From Paramacrobiotus metropolitanus (taxonomy: Eukaryota > Tardigrada > Eutardigrada > Parachela > Macrobiotidae): DNA of 64,000 nucleotides. The position numbers and the translations under genes are program-made. The stretch lies in assembly GCF_019649055.1 (NCBI RefSeq), contig NW_026570270.1, forward strand, positions 496,001 through 560,000, read 5' to 3'. The notes under the pieces were generated by a model. It was not told where the DNA came from, did not search any database, and saw only the letters and a program-made list of their open reading frames with translations. Shown here piece after piece: positions 46,519-59,200 of the stretch. Positions within the stretch are counted from its first letter, which is position 1. Each line of letters opens with the position of its first letter.

Positions 46519-49500
46519 CCGAGTGCACTCGTACAGTTCAGTGATCAGACCTGCGTCAATTGTCATAGGGGTACTAATATACCGTGGGAATGGGACTTAG
46601 GAGTTGGTATTGGAAATTGCTAATGGTATTAGTACTTACTTAACTGTATACGGTTCGAGGGCAAAAACAAAAAATATTAGTTACAGTCTTTGTTGATGTA
46701 ACTTTAACAAACACCAACAAAATAGAAACAGTTTTAACAAGCTATAACAAAAAAAGTTTCCACTTCCTCCACCGAAGTGTGGACCTTTTAGTAATTCTTG
46801 CATGAAAGTTCTAAGCCTATTGCATCTTTGATAATTATATTTCTATGCAAAAATCTGAGGACAGCGATATTTCTCGCAAAAATTGTGCTTTTTTAGTGGG
46901 AAACTTTGCTTCAACAAAACAGTATTCTGGGGTTTCAGGAGGTTGAGGACTACAAAATAACAGGGCAGTAAACTAAAGGGCTTCTCATAGCTGCACGTTG
47001 GCATGCACTGGCAGACCGGAGCGAAAATTAAAATTTTCGCTACTGGCGGTAAAAATAGGCAAGATACAGGTGTAATCCACAGTCGGATCACAAAGAGGTG
47101 GTTTTTAGCTTAATAATGCCCTGTCGTAGCCATGGTGGCCTTTCATTACGGGTCAGCAACCGATATGAAAACTGTGTTTTTTGGCAAAGATGGCAGTCAT
47201 TGATAGCGGTGCACAAAGGGCACCGTTATGACCAGAGGGCTAGTATTCTGGCAATGGTGGCAAAAGCGGTGAAAAAAGTATCCAGAGAGAAGGTGAGCCG
47301 GAAGATCTTTATTGCTGGTCACTCGTGCCACATTACTACAGATGCATTACTATCACAGATGCATGTATTTGAATCGAAAGTCACATGTTTTTTACAGGAG
47401 AAAAATGGGGGAAAAATGCAGTACTTCTCTGTAGTCCCGCAAGAAAACATCGAACAGCGTCACAGTAGATCAACTGTGATAACGTTATAGTGTTACCTCA
47501 GTAATGGGCGATTGAGGAGCTACAGTACCGCTTAATAGACCTGCTGCGTCAAGACGCACAATGATGATGATGATGATTACACATACAGTGAGGCACTGGC
47601 TGTGGTGACTTTACAGCGATTAGCCGAGTGACGTCAAACTGTTAAATCCGCAAAAATACTTCTTATTGCGCTTCCGTAATGAATTTTCGCAACAAGCTTC
47701 CGCAACAAGATTTCGTAACGGACAGAAATCAACCAATGCACCGGTCTGGAATATACATACAGGGACTTTTCGCACGTTCGGAACAATTAAATGCCGGAAA
47801 CTCCTGCAGCTGCGTTTTATTTAACAAATAGTCGACTACTTTAAATTGCGCGAATAGCAACGAATTGCACGGAGAGCCGAAAATAGAGTACTATTTAGAC
47901 TGCTTAGACGAAGAGTTCTACTTAGACTGAGAGGAACCAATGGCGTTGAAGTTTTAGTGCAGATAAATAGTTCAGCATTATAAAAAGAAATAATTCACGA
48001 AAGCGCAAAATACATAAAACAGGTGGCCCTTAGAAACCAGCATCAGGGTGTGGTTACGTATTTAATTGATCGAAGAAAAGAATGCGTCAAATCAACGGGG
48101 CGTAAAAGGATGGCTAAATAAAACCTTGGTTGAATGGGGTTGGCCATAGTGATTTCCTTATAGTAAATGAAAACTACCCTTAAAATCGTACTTCCGAAAT
48201 AACAGGTAAAGATAATGATAACGAAGATACTGTACCGGGTAGCCGAAGAAAAGTCACCCTCCGCTTGTGAATGGCAAAGCGAAATTTACTTAACGTATAA
48301 TTAGATTCGTTCTGATAGATTCGTTCGATAGACAATTTCATTAGCTACGAAAAACAATAAAACATTTTCTCAGCGAACTGTGCTTTATTATTAACAATGG
48401 CGCCAAGTGGAATCGTGTCGAAATTGTTTTTTTTTTATTTTGTCTCACGTTTTGTTCGTGCGCAATACTTCAAGTTTTTACGTTGTTCTGCCTGAATAAT
48501 CGCTCTTTCATTCAGTCTGGAAAAAATTGTTGGGATGGTGCATAAGCTGATTGAGCTTTGCACTAAGCAACCGTTTTGAGTTAGGAGTTTGTTCGGAGAG
48601 ATATGTTACTGTTATTTTTGTCAGTATTTTGTCAGTATTTAAATTACAGTTTTTTGGTTCTTGATATTTGGGAAACAGAGAGCGCCACTTCAACTAACAA
48701 CTCCAGGGGGGTGATTAACCTTTCAAACACGGATGTGAACCACGACTGCTTTCGCAGCGATTGTCTAAAAAATGTTCTGAAAAATCCTGCTACCCTGTTT
48801 ATGAGGAAGAAACGAGCGGAGTACCAAATTGTTTCCTTCTTCATCAGGTAGAGTCAGAATATCTTTGTTCTTTAGAGTAAAAAAAACAGAAATGATCTTT
48901 TTTTCAAGTATTAGGTAACGCACGTTTTGTGATTTTCGAGCACCTTCCACCCCTTGTAACACTGCATAACAAAATTTTTACCCCGCCAGCTGGATATATA
49001 CGCAACGGAAAGTCCGACCACTACCCTCAGAAATTCAATTAAAATCTAATAATTTTTTTCGTTTTTTATGGGGTGTTGGCCCAGCATAACGAACACCCAT
49101 GACCATAGTTGTATTGAACTGAAAAATAGTTGTATTGAACGTTTTGCTTTTACGTTATTTCTGCAAACTACACCCCGTTCACGCTAAGTCCGACTTGCTG
49201 TGTTTAAATTTTGTTTCTAAGTATGTGCGCTTTTAATCCTGAATCTTTTTCTTGTTTCTGGTAGAACGTTTTTTTGCGCATCTCATGAGTTTAAAGATTT
49301 TGTTTTTCTACAACGCTGCTCTCAGAAAAACGACGGTCGAAGCAAAAGCATCAATCGAACTGAGCGTGACATTTATGCTATACATTATGATTCACCCAGA
49401 AATTCTGGAACTACTTCAGGCGCTTGAAACAGAAGTCAGTTTGGCCAATGCAAAGGGTGTTTCAAGACAAAATCGTGATAGGCAAGAGCTGGGCAACCCC

Positions 49501-49797
49501 GCGAAACGCATTGGCGAATGAAATCTGTGATCGCTCCGAACTAAGCCTTACTCGAAAAACATAATGGCGGCCACTGGGATTGCTTTTCTGGGAAATGTCG
49601 TGCACTTGTATGACAGCCCAGTGACATATCTCTGCGAATCTCCATATGTGCCATTGCAAGCCTGAAGATGAGCGCCGGTGTAGTCAAGCTGAACACAGAC
49701 GGAGCGAAAGAGCACAGAGAGAGTAGTGCTGTCTGTTCAGCGCCGGCAATCTTAATGAGTGAGCAAACGAAGTGCCCCGATTATGCAACAGCGATTT
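46519..49797. other. Intergenic, no supported gene
   Basis: The longest frame is 130 codons at 47098-47490 (plus); its composition is unremarkable and nothing is recognisable. A short ATG microsatellite is at 47561-47576. An 89-codon frame at 49252-49521 is likewise unassigned. Confidence 0.35.
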
Positions 49798-49949
49798 GTG
49801 CACATATGAACAAACTGCGCGCAGCGTTGAGCATCAACACAGTGGCACTGGGCAAAGCCCAGCCGCGGCTGAACGTGTTTTAAGGAGGAGCTGTGCTCTG
49901 CCGCCAGTGGGCAGCCGTCTGACGCTGCGCAGTTTGTCCATATGTGCAC
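49798..49949. mobile_element. 152-bp MITE with 28-bp inverted ends
   Basis: The left end GTGCACATATGAACAAACTG and the right end, inverted, GTGCACATATGGACAAACTG both continue into GCGC(GC)AGCGT. The interior is a near palindrome. Words CACATATG with nearby GTGCGG also occur next to the reverse-transcriptase relic at 52617 and 54354. No clear target duplication found. Confidence 0.65.
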
Positions 49950-50471
49950 TAGCGGCTGTTGTAAAATCGGTGCACTTAATTTGCTTACTTATTTAGGTTG
50001 CCGGCCATCATTTCAGCCTCCTCGTTAAGCACACACGCTGCTACGTAGTAGTATTATTGGGTATGCCTTCATAATAATAGTATGCCTGCATAGTAGACAC
50101 TGGTATGAAGGTTGAAGCCCAGAGCTTTGGGGATCGCATTTTGTTGGACATGGTCAACGGTAACTTCTTAAAGTTGTACGGTGACCTTCCGAAGAATGTC
50201 GCTCAGGATTTTGACCACGCCCAAAGTCACACCGCTCCCCTGATCCGGGAGCGGCTTCCAGTCACCGGTGCGAAGTGCATCACGAAAGGCCACTGTATGG
50301 CTAATGAAGCGGATTTATTGCCGTTGGCTTAAAGCCTTAAAACTCTTGAGATTACCATTATGGGAATTTTAAAAGAATTTTAAGGCTAAGACAACCACAG
50401 CACCAGGACTGCAGCGCATTGTTAAAGAGGTCTGTTCTGGTTTCGATGCTTGTGTAATTCGAAATACGCTT
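49950..50471. other. Intergenic with an unassigned 75-codon frame
   Basis: A plus frame at 50105-50332 (MKVEAQSFGDRILLD start) is open for 75 codons but matches no family I recognise. Confidence 0.3.
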
Positions 50472-50479
50472 GCATCCAG

Positions 50480-51065
50480 TAGAGATGGCAACGGCTGGCT
50501 TAATGGCTTATCGGCTGGCTGCGGCTGGCTAAAATAGTGAGCCGGCTCGAAAGTATCGGCTCACCTACCTGAGCCGGCTCTAACGGCTCGGCTATGAACG
50601 CGAGCCGGCTAAGCCGGCCTGGAGCCGGCTTAGCCGATAGTTTTTTAGCGCGGGAAAACTCAAGCACATTTTCACTGAAAAGAACTTTGATCAAAAACAG
50701 TTTTTGCTTAAAAGAGAACAGAAAAAAGTTCTTTTCAAAAAGAAAAAAGTTTTTATTGGGAAAAAAAGGTCTCCGAAACAAAAATTCAGCACTTTTTTAT
50801 AAGATCATCGATTTTTCAAGTCTCTAAATCGGCTTTGAACGGGCCAAAAGAGCTAAAATTGAACTTTCCAACACATTTTCGCGCACAATGCGCAAGCCGT
50901 TAGCCGACATCGGCTTACGGCTGGCTCGCGGCTGGCTGAGACTCCGAGCCGGCTCAATCGGCTCGGCTAGCATCGGCTACGGCTTCAATTTTGGGTCGAG
51001 CCGGCTCAGCCGAAGCCGGCTTAGCCGCGGCTCAAACGGCTTCGGCTGAGCCGTTGCCATCTCTA
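50480..51065. mobile_element. Non-autonomous hAT element, 586 bp, perfect 8-bp duplication
   Basis: GCATCCAG flanks both sides (50472-50479 and 51066-51073). Ends are perfect 17-bp inverted repeats TAGAGATGGCAACGGCT. Both subterminal regions are packed with AGCCGGCT and CGGCTCGGCTA words on both strands, likely transposase-binding or fold-back repeats. The AT-rich centre encodes no transposase; two frames of 93 and 77 codons are Lys/Phe-rich by-products. Confidence 0.9.
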
Positions 51066-51073
51066 GCATCCAG

Positions 51074-52616
51074 GATACCATGAGTGCAAAAGGTATTAGA
51101 TAGAATGGGTGATCAAGTAAAAATCAATTAACGTGAAATTTATGGTCGAGTGACTGTTTAGAACGACACCGATATCGATGACATCAAAACTTATGGCCGG
51201 ATGATATACGACAGCGTGATTGGCGATTTTAGCTTCCTATGCGCAAATACGGGGGCACATTCCCCGGATTAACCGGTCCAGGAGACATATCGCTCTGCAA
51301 CCCGGACGCAACGGAAGTACTTCTCATTCGGAACAACATGGGCGGTGGGATGGACTGGGTACAGGCTCTCTACGGGTTCAACCACTTTGTGCTTTTACTT
51401 ATTCTTGCTTTGGAACGCTTTGTGCGAGTCTGAACAGCGACCTTTCGCCACACTTCCTTTTCCAGTTATCCATGTTGTATGAAAGGAAAGTTGATGAAAT
51501 AACTGTTCCAGTAGTTCAGTAGCAGTTAGCTAGATCCAACTAGTGCGGCCAACCGTTGTGTTCATTCATGGCCGAAGTAATTGCGGCATATCCTTGGATG
51601 AGACCGTATTTACAAGAGCTGAAGCAAATGGCTTGCGGAAGCGCTTGAAAAGAAAAAGCTTGCGTTACGCTACTAAGACCAGAAAAAAGCTAATCAACGA
51701 ACTGGCTAAGAAAGAAGTCGACGTAAACGTAACGGCCTAGCAAGCGGTTATCATACGGTCAATGTTGTCTGATTAGTCGAACAGACCCATTGTTGGATGG
51801 TAGGTTTAAAACGATCTGACGTCATCAGTTAAATTAATGATTTGGCGTAATATCAGATAAATTGTGAAAATAAATAAAAAAGACAGTTTATAAAAATCAA
51901 TAACGGGGTGCTCTTATTTAATTAATGGTGAAAAATTTGGTTATAAAAAAGAGGGCGCAAAAAGGGGTGGCTATAAAAAACAGTAGTGAAAAGAAGTAAT
52001 TATGGTGATTTCCAAAAATGGAACTCACCAGTCACTCCTTGAAAATCATGGCCTCCCGGTAATACCGTAATTATTAATGACGAAGTTTCTGACATTTTTT
52101 TTCTTTTTTTCCAAACAGGCTTTTTCGAAGGAGGCCGTTATTTTCAAGCACTTGTGTACATGTTAATGTTTTCTCTTTCAAATTCTCATTACGAAATCTT
52201 ATTACCAACAATTATATTGATTCTCATTACCCGTACCATATATATTATTTCACAAATCCCCTTCCCAGGTTATTAGTACCGTTGTCGTAATATGCCATTT
52301 GATGAACTTTTGTTAGATTTGTTTAATTTGCTATTAAATTTGGGATTTGCGTGTCGTTATCGCTTCCGTTTCCGATAGAGCTATAATCAGAGAGAGCGAA
52401 AAGCATAACGTACTTGCCTTATTGTTAGATTGGTAATGACAGGTGAGCATCGGGAGCACGATATATGGAAGTACAATAGACTGCAAAATTGACCGCCTTA
52501 TTGATACGGCACTTACTTATTTAATTTAATGTAATTTTAAATTTATTTGAGTCAGTGCCCGTGCTCCTGGTTTATCCTTTTAAGGTCTTCTATGTTCAGT
52601 GATGTTGAAAAATGTG
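51074..52616. other. Intergenic, no supported gene
   Basis: Unassigned frames at 51239-51433 and 51543-51740. 52531-52582 is a copy of the repeat at 56529-56577. Confidence 0.35.
52531..52582. repeat. Dispersed repeat, copy 1
   Basis: GTAATTTTAAATTTATTTGA then GTCAGTGCCCGTGC and TGGTTTATCCTT; repeated in the same orientation at 56529-56577. Confidence 0.6.
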
Positions 52617-54373
52617 GTGTCTGTGCGTCGGTCACCGCCCCCAAATAAACATATGTGCGGTGGTATTTGTTGCCTTATTTACATATGCACGCTGACTGTA
52701 AATAATTACTCAAGCCTACTTATATGCACATTTCGAAAACATTGAAATCTGTGTTAAAAGTTTTCTTTCTTGATTATGTGACATTCGGAGACACAGTCGA
52801 TGTGGTGTGTGAAGACATCGATACGGTTCGAGCGATGTCAGCAGAATTGGGACTGCAACTTAACGTCAAGAAATGCGAGTATTACATTTTCGGAGGAAGT
52901 CCAGAACAGCGCGCACAAATTGAAGCACGTTTCATCCAGCGCTGCCCTGGTATGAAGCGCCTCACTGAAAAGGACGTGGTTTTGCTCGGTGCGGTAATCA
53001 CAAGTGAATTGGTCGACCCATTGTTGGAAGAGAAGATCGGCATGGTGAACATAATTATTTCTCGTCTGTCTCCCTTACCGTCCCATCCAGCACTTTTATT
53101 GCTGAAAAATTGTCTCTCCGTCTCCAAACTGTTGTACTTTTTAAGAACGAGCGAAACGTTCCATTTTCCGGAGATCCTTAATGAATTCGACTCTTCTGTA
53201 CGCAGAACCCTTGAGGAAATTACCAACGTGACCATTACTGATGAAATCTGGGAACAGGTAACCTTACCTGTACAGGAAGCGGCTTAGGCATCTGACGTAC
53301 CGAACGACTAGCACCTTCGACATTCCTTGCCTCGGTCAACTCGGTACGCTTGCTTGTGCCAAATATGACTAACCTGTACAGCGAAGCATATGTGACACGC
53401 GCGGAACAAGCATGGAAGTCAATGGGGCCCGCGGAACTTCCTACCAAAAATTTGCGTGCTTCACAGCGCGCATGGGACATACCTGTCGTTCTCATTCAGA
53501 AAGAGACTGTGTTACGCCGAACCAAGTCCGTTAACCAAAAGCCCGGCTGCTAGCCGTGTCTCAGCCCGAATCCGGACTGTGGCTTAATACTGTACCAGCG
53601 GCAAGTCTCGGCACTTTGCTGTCAAATACCGAAGTAAGAATATCCGTTGCGCAACGCATCGGCGTCCCAGTATGTATCGAACATCAGTGCAAATGCGGCA
53701 GCACCGTTGACGTGTGGGGATATCACGGGTTGGGATGCAAGCGTCTTAAAGCGAAGATTACCCGGCACAACTAAGTTAGAGATGTTATCCATCGTGCGTG
53801 TGGTACGGCCAGCATCTCTTCAGTTCTGGCACCTCCGGGCCTCTACCGCGACATTCTGAAACGACCGGGCGGCATGAAATCAGTTACTTTCAGTCATGGA
53901 AAACTCTGGGTTTGGGATGTCGCCTGCCCGGACACCATTGCCACCTCCTATATCGCCAAGACGTCCGAGGAGGCCGGCGCGGCCGCCTCCATGGCAGAAA
54001 CAAAGAAAAACCAGAAGCCCGAATATTTACGGGATAGGTCAATTTCTTTGCTTTGGTTTTTGAAACAATGGGTGTGTGGAGCAAGGAATCGAAAAGTACA
54101 ATGTCTACACTCGGTAAGAGGCTTTTTGAGCGGACCATGGAGAAGCGGTTCACTCAGTTCCCGAAGCAGAGAATCAGTAATGCTTTAATGCGAGGTAATG
54201 CCGCTTGCGTTCAGAAAACCTTTTGCATCGGGAGGAGGCTGGATGAAGTGTATTATGTGCTGAAATAATGTACTGCTTGGTTTAGCGTTTAACCAATGTT
54301 CAATTGTGTAACTCAATAAAAACCGTCTATGCAGGGAGCCAAATGTATTAATAGTGTCTGTGCGTCGGTCACC
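52617..54373 (+). pseudogene. Reverse-transcriptase relic C, 5'-truncated, with flanking direct repeats
   Basis: From 52724 the frame reads FFLDYVTFGD (degenerate YLDD active site), LGLQLNVKKCEYYIFGG, KNCLSVSKLLYFLR and LNEFDSSVRRTLEEI, stopping at 53287. Later pieces in other frames give SEAYVTRAEQAWKSM, CGSTVDVWGYHGLGC, KLWVWDVACPDTIATSY, AAASMAETKK and GKRLFERTMEKRF up to 54268. The palm before the active site is missing. A 20-bp direct repeat GTGTCTGTGCGTCGGTCACC lies before and after (52617-52636, 54354-54373), extending as weaker similarity for about 60 bp. The family matches relics A, B and D. Confidence 0.75.
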
Positions 54374-57300
54374 ACCACGAAAGGCAAAAATATGCATGGT
54401 GATGTTTGCAGCCCGGATGCGCACATATGGACGTCAACCGTATGCAGCATTGCCCGTGGTTATCTCTCCGGTATCATCAAAATATTACTTATTGCATTTT
54501 TTAGGTAAAAATGGCAAAAGAGCGCTACGAAAGCGTTTGCGGGCGTTTTGCCAGTCACAAGCAATGGGTTTCGTTTTCAGTAATGGAATCAATAATCGAT
54601 AATGTCAGGAACAATGTACTGGTGTCTGCTAAGATTTTTGGATCAATATCCTAACTGGGTGTTGCAAACACCGTGCAGTACCAGAATACGGCTATCTGAC
54701 ACTTCTGTCATGACTCCCACTTTGGCCTCCTGACATTTGTGCAACCTAATAAAAATCAAGAAACCGAAAATACTAAAAAGATCGGCACTCATGCATTTTT
54801 ATTTCCCCAAAGGCATTTTTGTTGTGCATCAAGATAGCAAACACAGCAAACCCATGCACAAAAAAAAACCAAAACTAATTTACTCGGCAATGCCCGGGGT
54901 AACAAGGAATTTGTTGTCGAAGTCGGAATTTATACCATAGAATAACAATAATATATTGAATTAAAACTAATGTTTTCAAAATTTTGCTGCAGTAGTTTAC
55001 AATTTGAAGGCTATGTGCAAATTGCCCCACTTGGGTATGACAGCAGCGCTTTTCCACGGTCCAGGTAGTTGCCTGTGCGACATGGAACAAATTACTTCGT
55101 ACACAACTTTGCAACAGTTCGATTTACTCGAATTTGTTTGCATTTGATAGGCCCTGGTTATAGTTAGCTTGTGCGCATTAATTAATCGGCCACCGGCTCA
55201 CTACAAATTTAAAAATCAACATTTGCAACTTCCGATCGGTATGGAACAGTGTCGGAATGGGCTGCGCCAGTTTATTTATGCACGAAACTGTATACCGTCA
55301 GCCATATTGGTGACTGGCTGTTCGACCACACCGTCTTTTTATTATTAGTATCTATATCACTCAAGGAAAATATTTTAATACAACCAGGAAAACGATTTTG
55401 TACTGTTGGTTAAATTATAAAATCAACCCAGTTGTCCTCAGTTTCTTTGTTATTGGATCAGCTAATTGCCAGAGCGGCTATTGATAAGTGAGTATATGAG
55501 TTTGCATCATATGAGTTTGCGGCTCGGATCACTTCGCCCGATCAGGCAGCATGTGACTCCTATCAGGCAATGCCCAAGTGTCGCAATTTGCACCAGCTGT
55601 TTTCAAAAGTTAATTATTTTTTAAATCAGAGCTGTAAAAGTTTTTGAATTACTGGAGGGTCGAGATGTTATTATGAAGTTGGTACTAATTTAGTTTCAGT
55701 CTTCTGGCATAATCGGTGATTTATTTACACTTCGTAGGACTTTTCTTCAATTTTGCAGTGTTTTCTAAGCAGTGTGGCTGTTCTAGTGCGTTTCAACAAA
55801 CAACAAAAATACTGTGTGCAAAGAACAATTTTTTGCTCTATCGAACGCATGCATAGTTGCAATAATATCAACTGCTATGGTTTTGAAAAAATTTTGTGAA
55901 TTTTATTGGTGTTTTTTACACATAGCGACCGCTGCCAGGTTAATATTCCGGTCATTAAAGAGTTCGTTCCAGAAAATTGTCTAACAAGAATCGTAATCGG
56001 CCAGCACTCCTAGTTGCAATGTCGTGAAAATGGCAATCCCCCGGCTAGGTTGGTGTCACCAGACTTTTGACTTGATGGACCTATCCTGGAATTCTGCTTT
56101 TTTGTTTTGGCCTATTAAAACCGTCACTAGCGTTACCAAATCCAATACTTTACACCGTATTTAAGAAAAAATTCTACAATTGACTGTGCATATGTGCAAA
56201 TTGTGGCGGTGACCTCCCATAGTTCCGCTTGAACCGGCATAAATTATTCCATAAGAGATAAGGAAAGTGAGATTTTTTGTTGTTTCAAAACATGTATTCG
56301 AAACATTCTCTTATCTGCAAAAATTTACGTAAATGCGTACCGGGGCCAGAGGCCGAGATTTCACGTGTCACTGTACTAAAAATTCCACCAACCTGGAAGA
56401 AAGCAATAAATAATCGAGGTGGATTGCTTACAGAAAAAGGGGTGCTAATCGCTCTGTACATAGCCCTGCTACGCTTCGGACATGCAGTGCCAGCAAAAAG
56501 CGAGTGCACTTTCCTAGTTTGAATAATTGTAATTTTAAATTTAATTTGAGTCAGTGCACGTGCCCTCGTTTATCCTTGCGGCACTGCAGTAAGTACAATG
56601 TAGGACTAAATGGTCGCATAGCCCCGTACCCAGCATTCTGTACGCAAGCGGTGCAGTGCACTTGTACGAAACGGATATTTTGAACTCAGTCGTACAGATA
56701 CAGTGCACTGCGCTGCATGCGTGCTGAATGTGGAGATGTTGGGTATGCGGCCATTTCGTCCTAAGCTGTATTTACCGGTTTGTACGATGAAAGCCGGTAT
56801 ACTACAAGTTTGATGACCGAGTAATATTGTTACTTTTAGGTACCCATAATCAATTTGCCAGCAGTCAATAATTTTAGTCAACAACGCGGCCTCCATAAAT
56901 TACGCCGTTCGTTACAAAGGGGAGGTGAGTTTTAAAAATTTGTGACGATTATGACGTCACAATTGTATATCTATGGAGGGGTTCTAATTTTGCTACGGAA
57001 CGCTCAGGGAGGGATCTCGTTTTGTTAACACAGGTGACACAAGGGGAGGCGGGTTTTCACAACGCTCATATTCTGCGTTAAGTATTTTTGGATGCCGCCT
57101 AATGAAATAATTATACCAAAGCAAATTCTTCCGTTCCGACAAAACATGATTCCGTTACGAATAATTTAGTGTATATTGTTCCGTTTAAAATTTAATGTTC
57201 CGATTCCTATTCCGGAAAATTAATTCCTAATAATAGTGTTCCGTTCCAACGGCAGCTTTTCGATTTCATAGTATTCCCTTCCGACCAATCATCGCCGTCA

Positions 57301-58794
57301 CCAATTCAAATGTGTAAGCCGCGTCACTGCCGATTGCAGACTGATACGGCCCTTTCAAGCCGTATGCGCAATGGAGTAATTTGTGTAAGCCCTCGCCCTT
57401 TATCCCACCAGATACAGGCTACGCACTACGGACTTAACTAGTGCTAACAAGTACCACTTTGGTACAGTGCGCATTGTCAAGATATTGGGTTTGTTCGCTT
57501 CGCGAATGCATCGAAATGGGGTAGGAACAAAACATTAGATTAGAAATTGGGAATTGGTACTGGGAATTGGTCCTTCTTTGTGTTTACCGATTGCCCGTCT
57601 GTATTTAGCACATGTGTTTCACATGTTGTAAGCAAAGTTTATTTACATGCATGTACAGTACCAAGTCGTTCTATTCGCCAGCCCACCCTCTTTTGCAATT
57701 ACAAAAGCAGTCGAATTCCGAGGTTGGAGCATATGTAAGCTGTCCTGCTTTTTTGCGCATTAGAACCTTTATGGCTGTAAAGGGTTGAAACTGAAGTACT
57801 ATATCAGGATTGACCCAATAAAGTTAGCAACTTTTCAATTGCAGTAAACAGTTTGAGTGTATGTACAATGCGTACATGAAAATTTTGCTACGAACCATTA
57901 GGAATACAATGGCCTTCCTTTTTGTAATGTTACCATTTTGACCCTGTAACATCTTTTTTGTGTAGGCGCTCAAAATTTGTTCAACCGTCCTCTAATCCTG
58001 ACTACGGTTATATCTATAAATGTATGAAGTATTTTCTTGTGGCGCACAACCGCAAACAAAACAGCGAAGCAGCGGCGGTTTGTAACCGAAAGTAAGGGTA
58101 TCATAACTGTAAAGAATGTACAGCAAAATGTTTGAGGGTGGAATTTACGGCAGTTGTTTTTCCATTCCCATTCCCACAGTGAAATACCATTCCCAGAAAT
58201 ACTCGTAAAGCGCATTACCATTACCAATCCCAGTCCCATTACCAATTCCCAATACCGATTCTCAAGTCCCACTCCCAGATTTTATTCCTACCCATCTAAA
58301 TGTACTTCAAATACATTTCTTTCATACGAGTATTCCAGTGATAGCGTACTAGGTGTTTAATACAAACGTTTCGTAAAATGTTCGCCATAACTTTGCCACT
58401 TTGACTTTGCTCCTACTTGACTACAACGCCTCAGATTGTCTGCAACTCTGCTATTGCTTTGGCTCAGGCCGTGTTATTCAGTTTTCATTGGTTTAGTTTG
58501 CCCCTAGAGTTATAAACATCACATTCGGTAACATTATAAAAGAAAATAAACAGCATTAAGGCCGTAAACGTGGAACGGTCGAAGTTACAGACAGCGCATT
58601 TCCCCGTTGTGTTTCAATGCTAAGACGCTGCATCAACAATCTGTAAGAGCGTCGTTCTCCACTAGCATCTATTACCCGCATGCCCAGTTCCCGTAAAAAG
58701 TTCAAACATGCTGGGCCCATCAGCAGCAGTACAAAGGCGGGAGGAGCAGCCAGAAAAACGGAAGAAGAAAGCGCAGGAAGTATGATTATTTAGG
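54374..58794. other. Long intergenic interval, no supported gene
   Basis: Mostly AT-rich. 56930-57060 resembles pieces of the 46327 MITE. 57110-57260 has degenerate ATTCCGTTCCG words, and 58140-58290 has degenerate CCATTCCCATTCC words. Short frames lack support. Confidence 0.4.
56529..56577. repeat. Dispersed repeat, copy 2
   Basis: Direct copy of 52531-52582: GTAATTTTAAATTTAATTTG then AGTCAGTGCACGTGCC and GTTTATCCTT. Confidence 0.6.
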
Positions 58795-59200
58795 CTATGA
58801 TTGCGATCTCGTTCCGTTAGCTTTTGAGACTTTTGGTGTCACTACATTAGACAAAGCCAATGCGTCCACGCATGTCACATCCCAAGCCAATCGTTTGCCG
58901 TTTTTCCATGGCAACTGTGACATACCATCCAGCCGCCAATTATCTTCGTCGTGGACCCCACGCGGCTCCAGTACAGCCGCAACATTAGTAGCAACCCGGC
59001 TTCTCCGAATCACTTCATTTATTGACGAATGACGGGGAAAACGTCCGGGACTCTTTTTACAGGAAAGTCCGTGGTGGCCGTATTCATCCACAGGCAGGCG
59101 GCAGTCGGTACAGAGATGAGGATTGCAGATTGGCGCGCCTTGTTTACCCCGTAGCGCGATGGCAAAGTTGCTGTAAATTGCCGCACTTTAGCCACGCCCG
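58795..59200 (-). pseudogene. Reverse-transcriptase C-terminal relic D
   Basis: Minus strand from about 59190: GAPICNPHLC, DEYGHHGLSCKKSPGRFPRH, INEVIRRSRVATNVAAVLEP, WRLDGM and KRLAWDVTCVDALALSN. It matches the C-terminal domain of relics A-C; the RPDG motif is RLDG here. The upstream part runs into another frame with nothing recognisable. Confidence 0.7.

Noticed and set aside
47098-47490. 130-codon open frame, the longest unassigned one in its region
   Set aside because: No domain, no splice or promoter context, and no resemblance to any element found elsewhere in the window.
47561-47576. ATG microsatellite
   Set aside because: Too short to be of interest.
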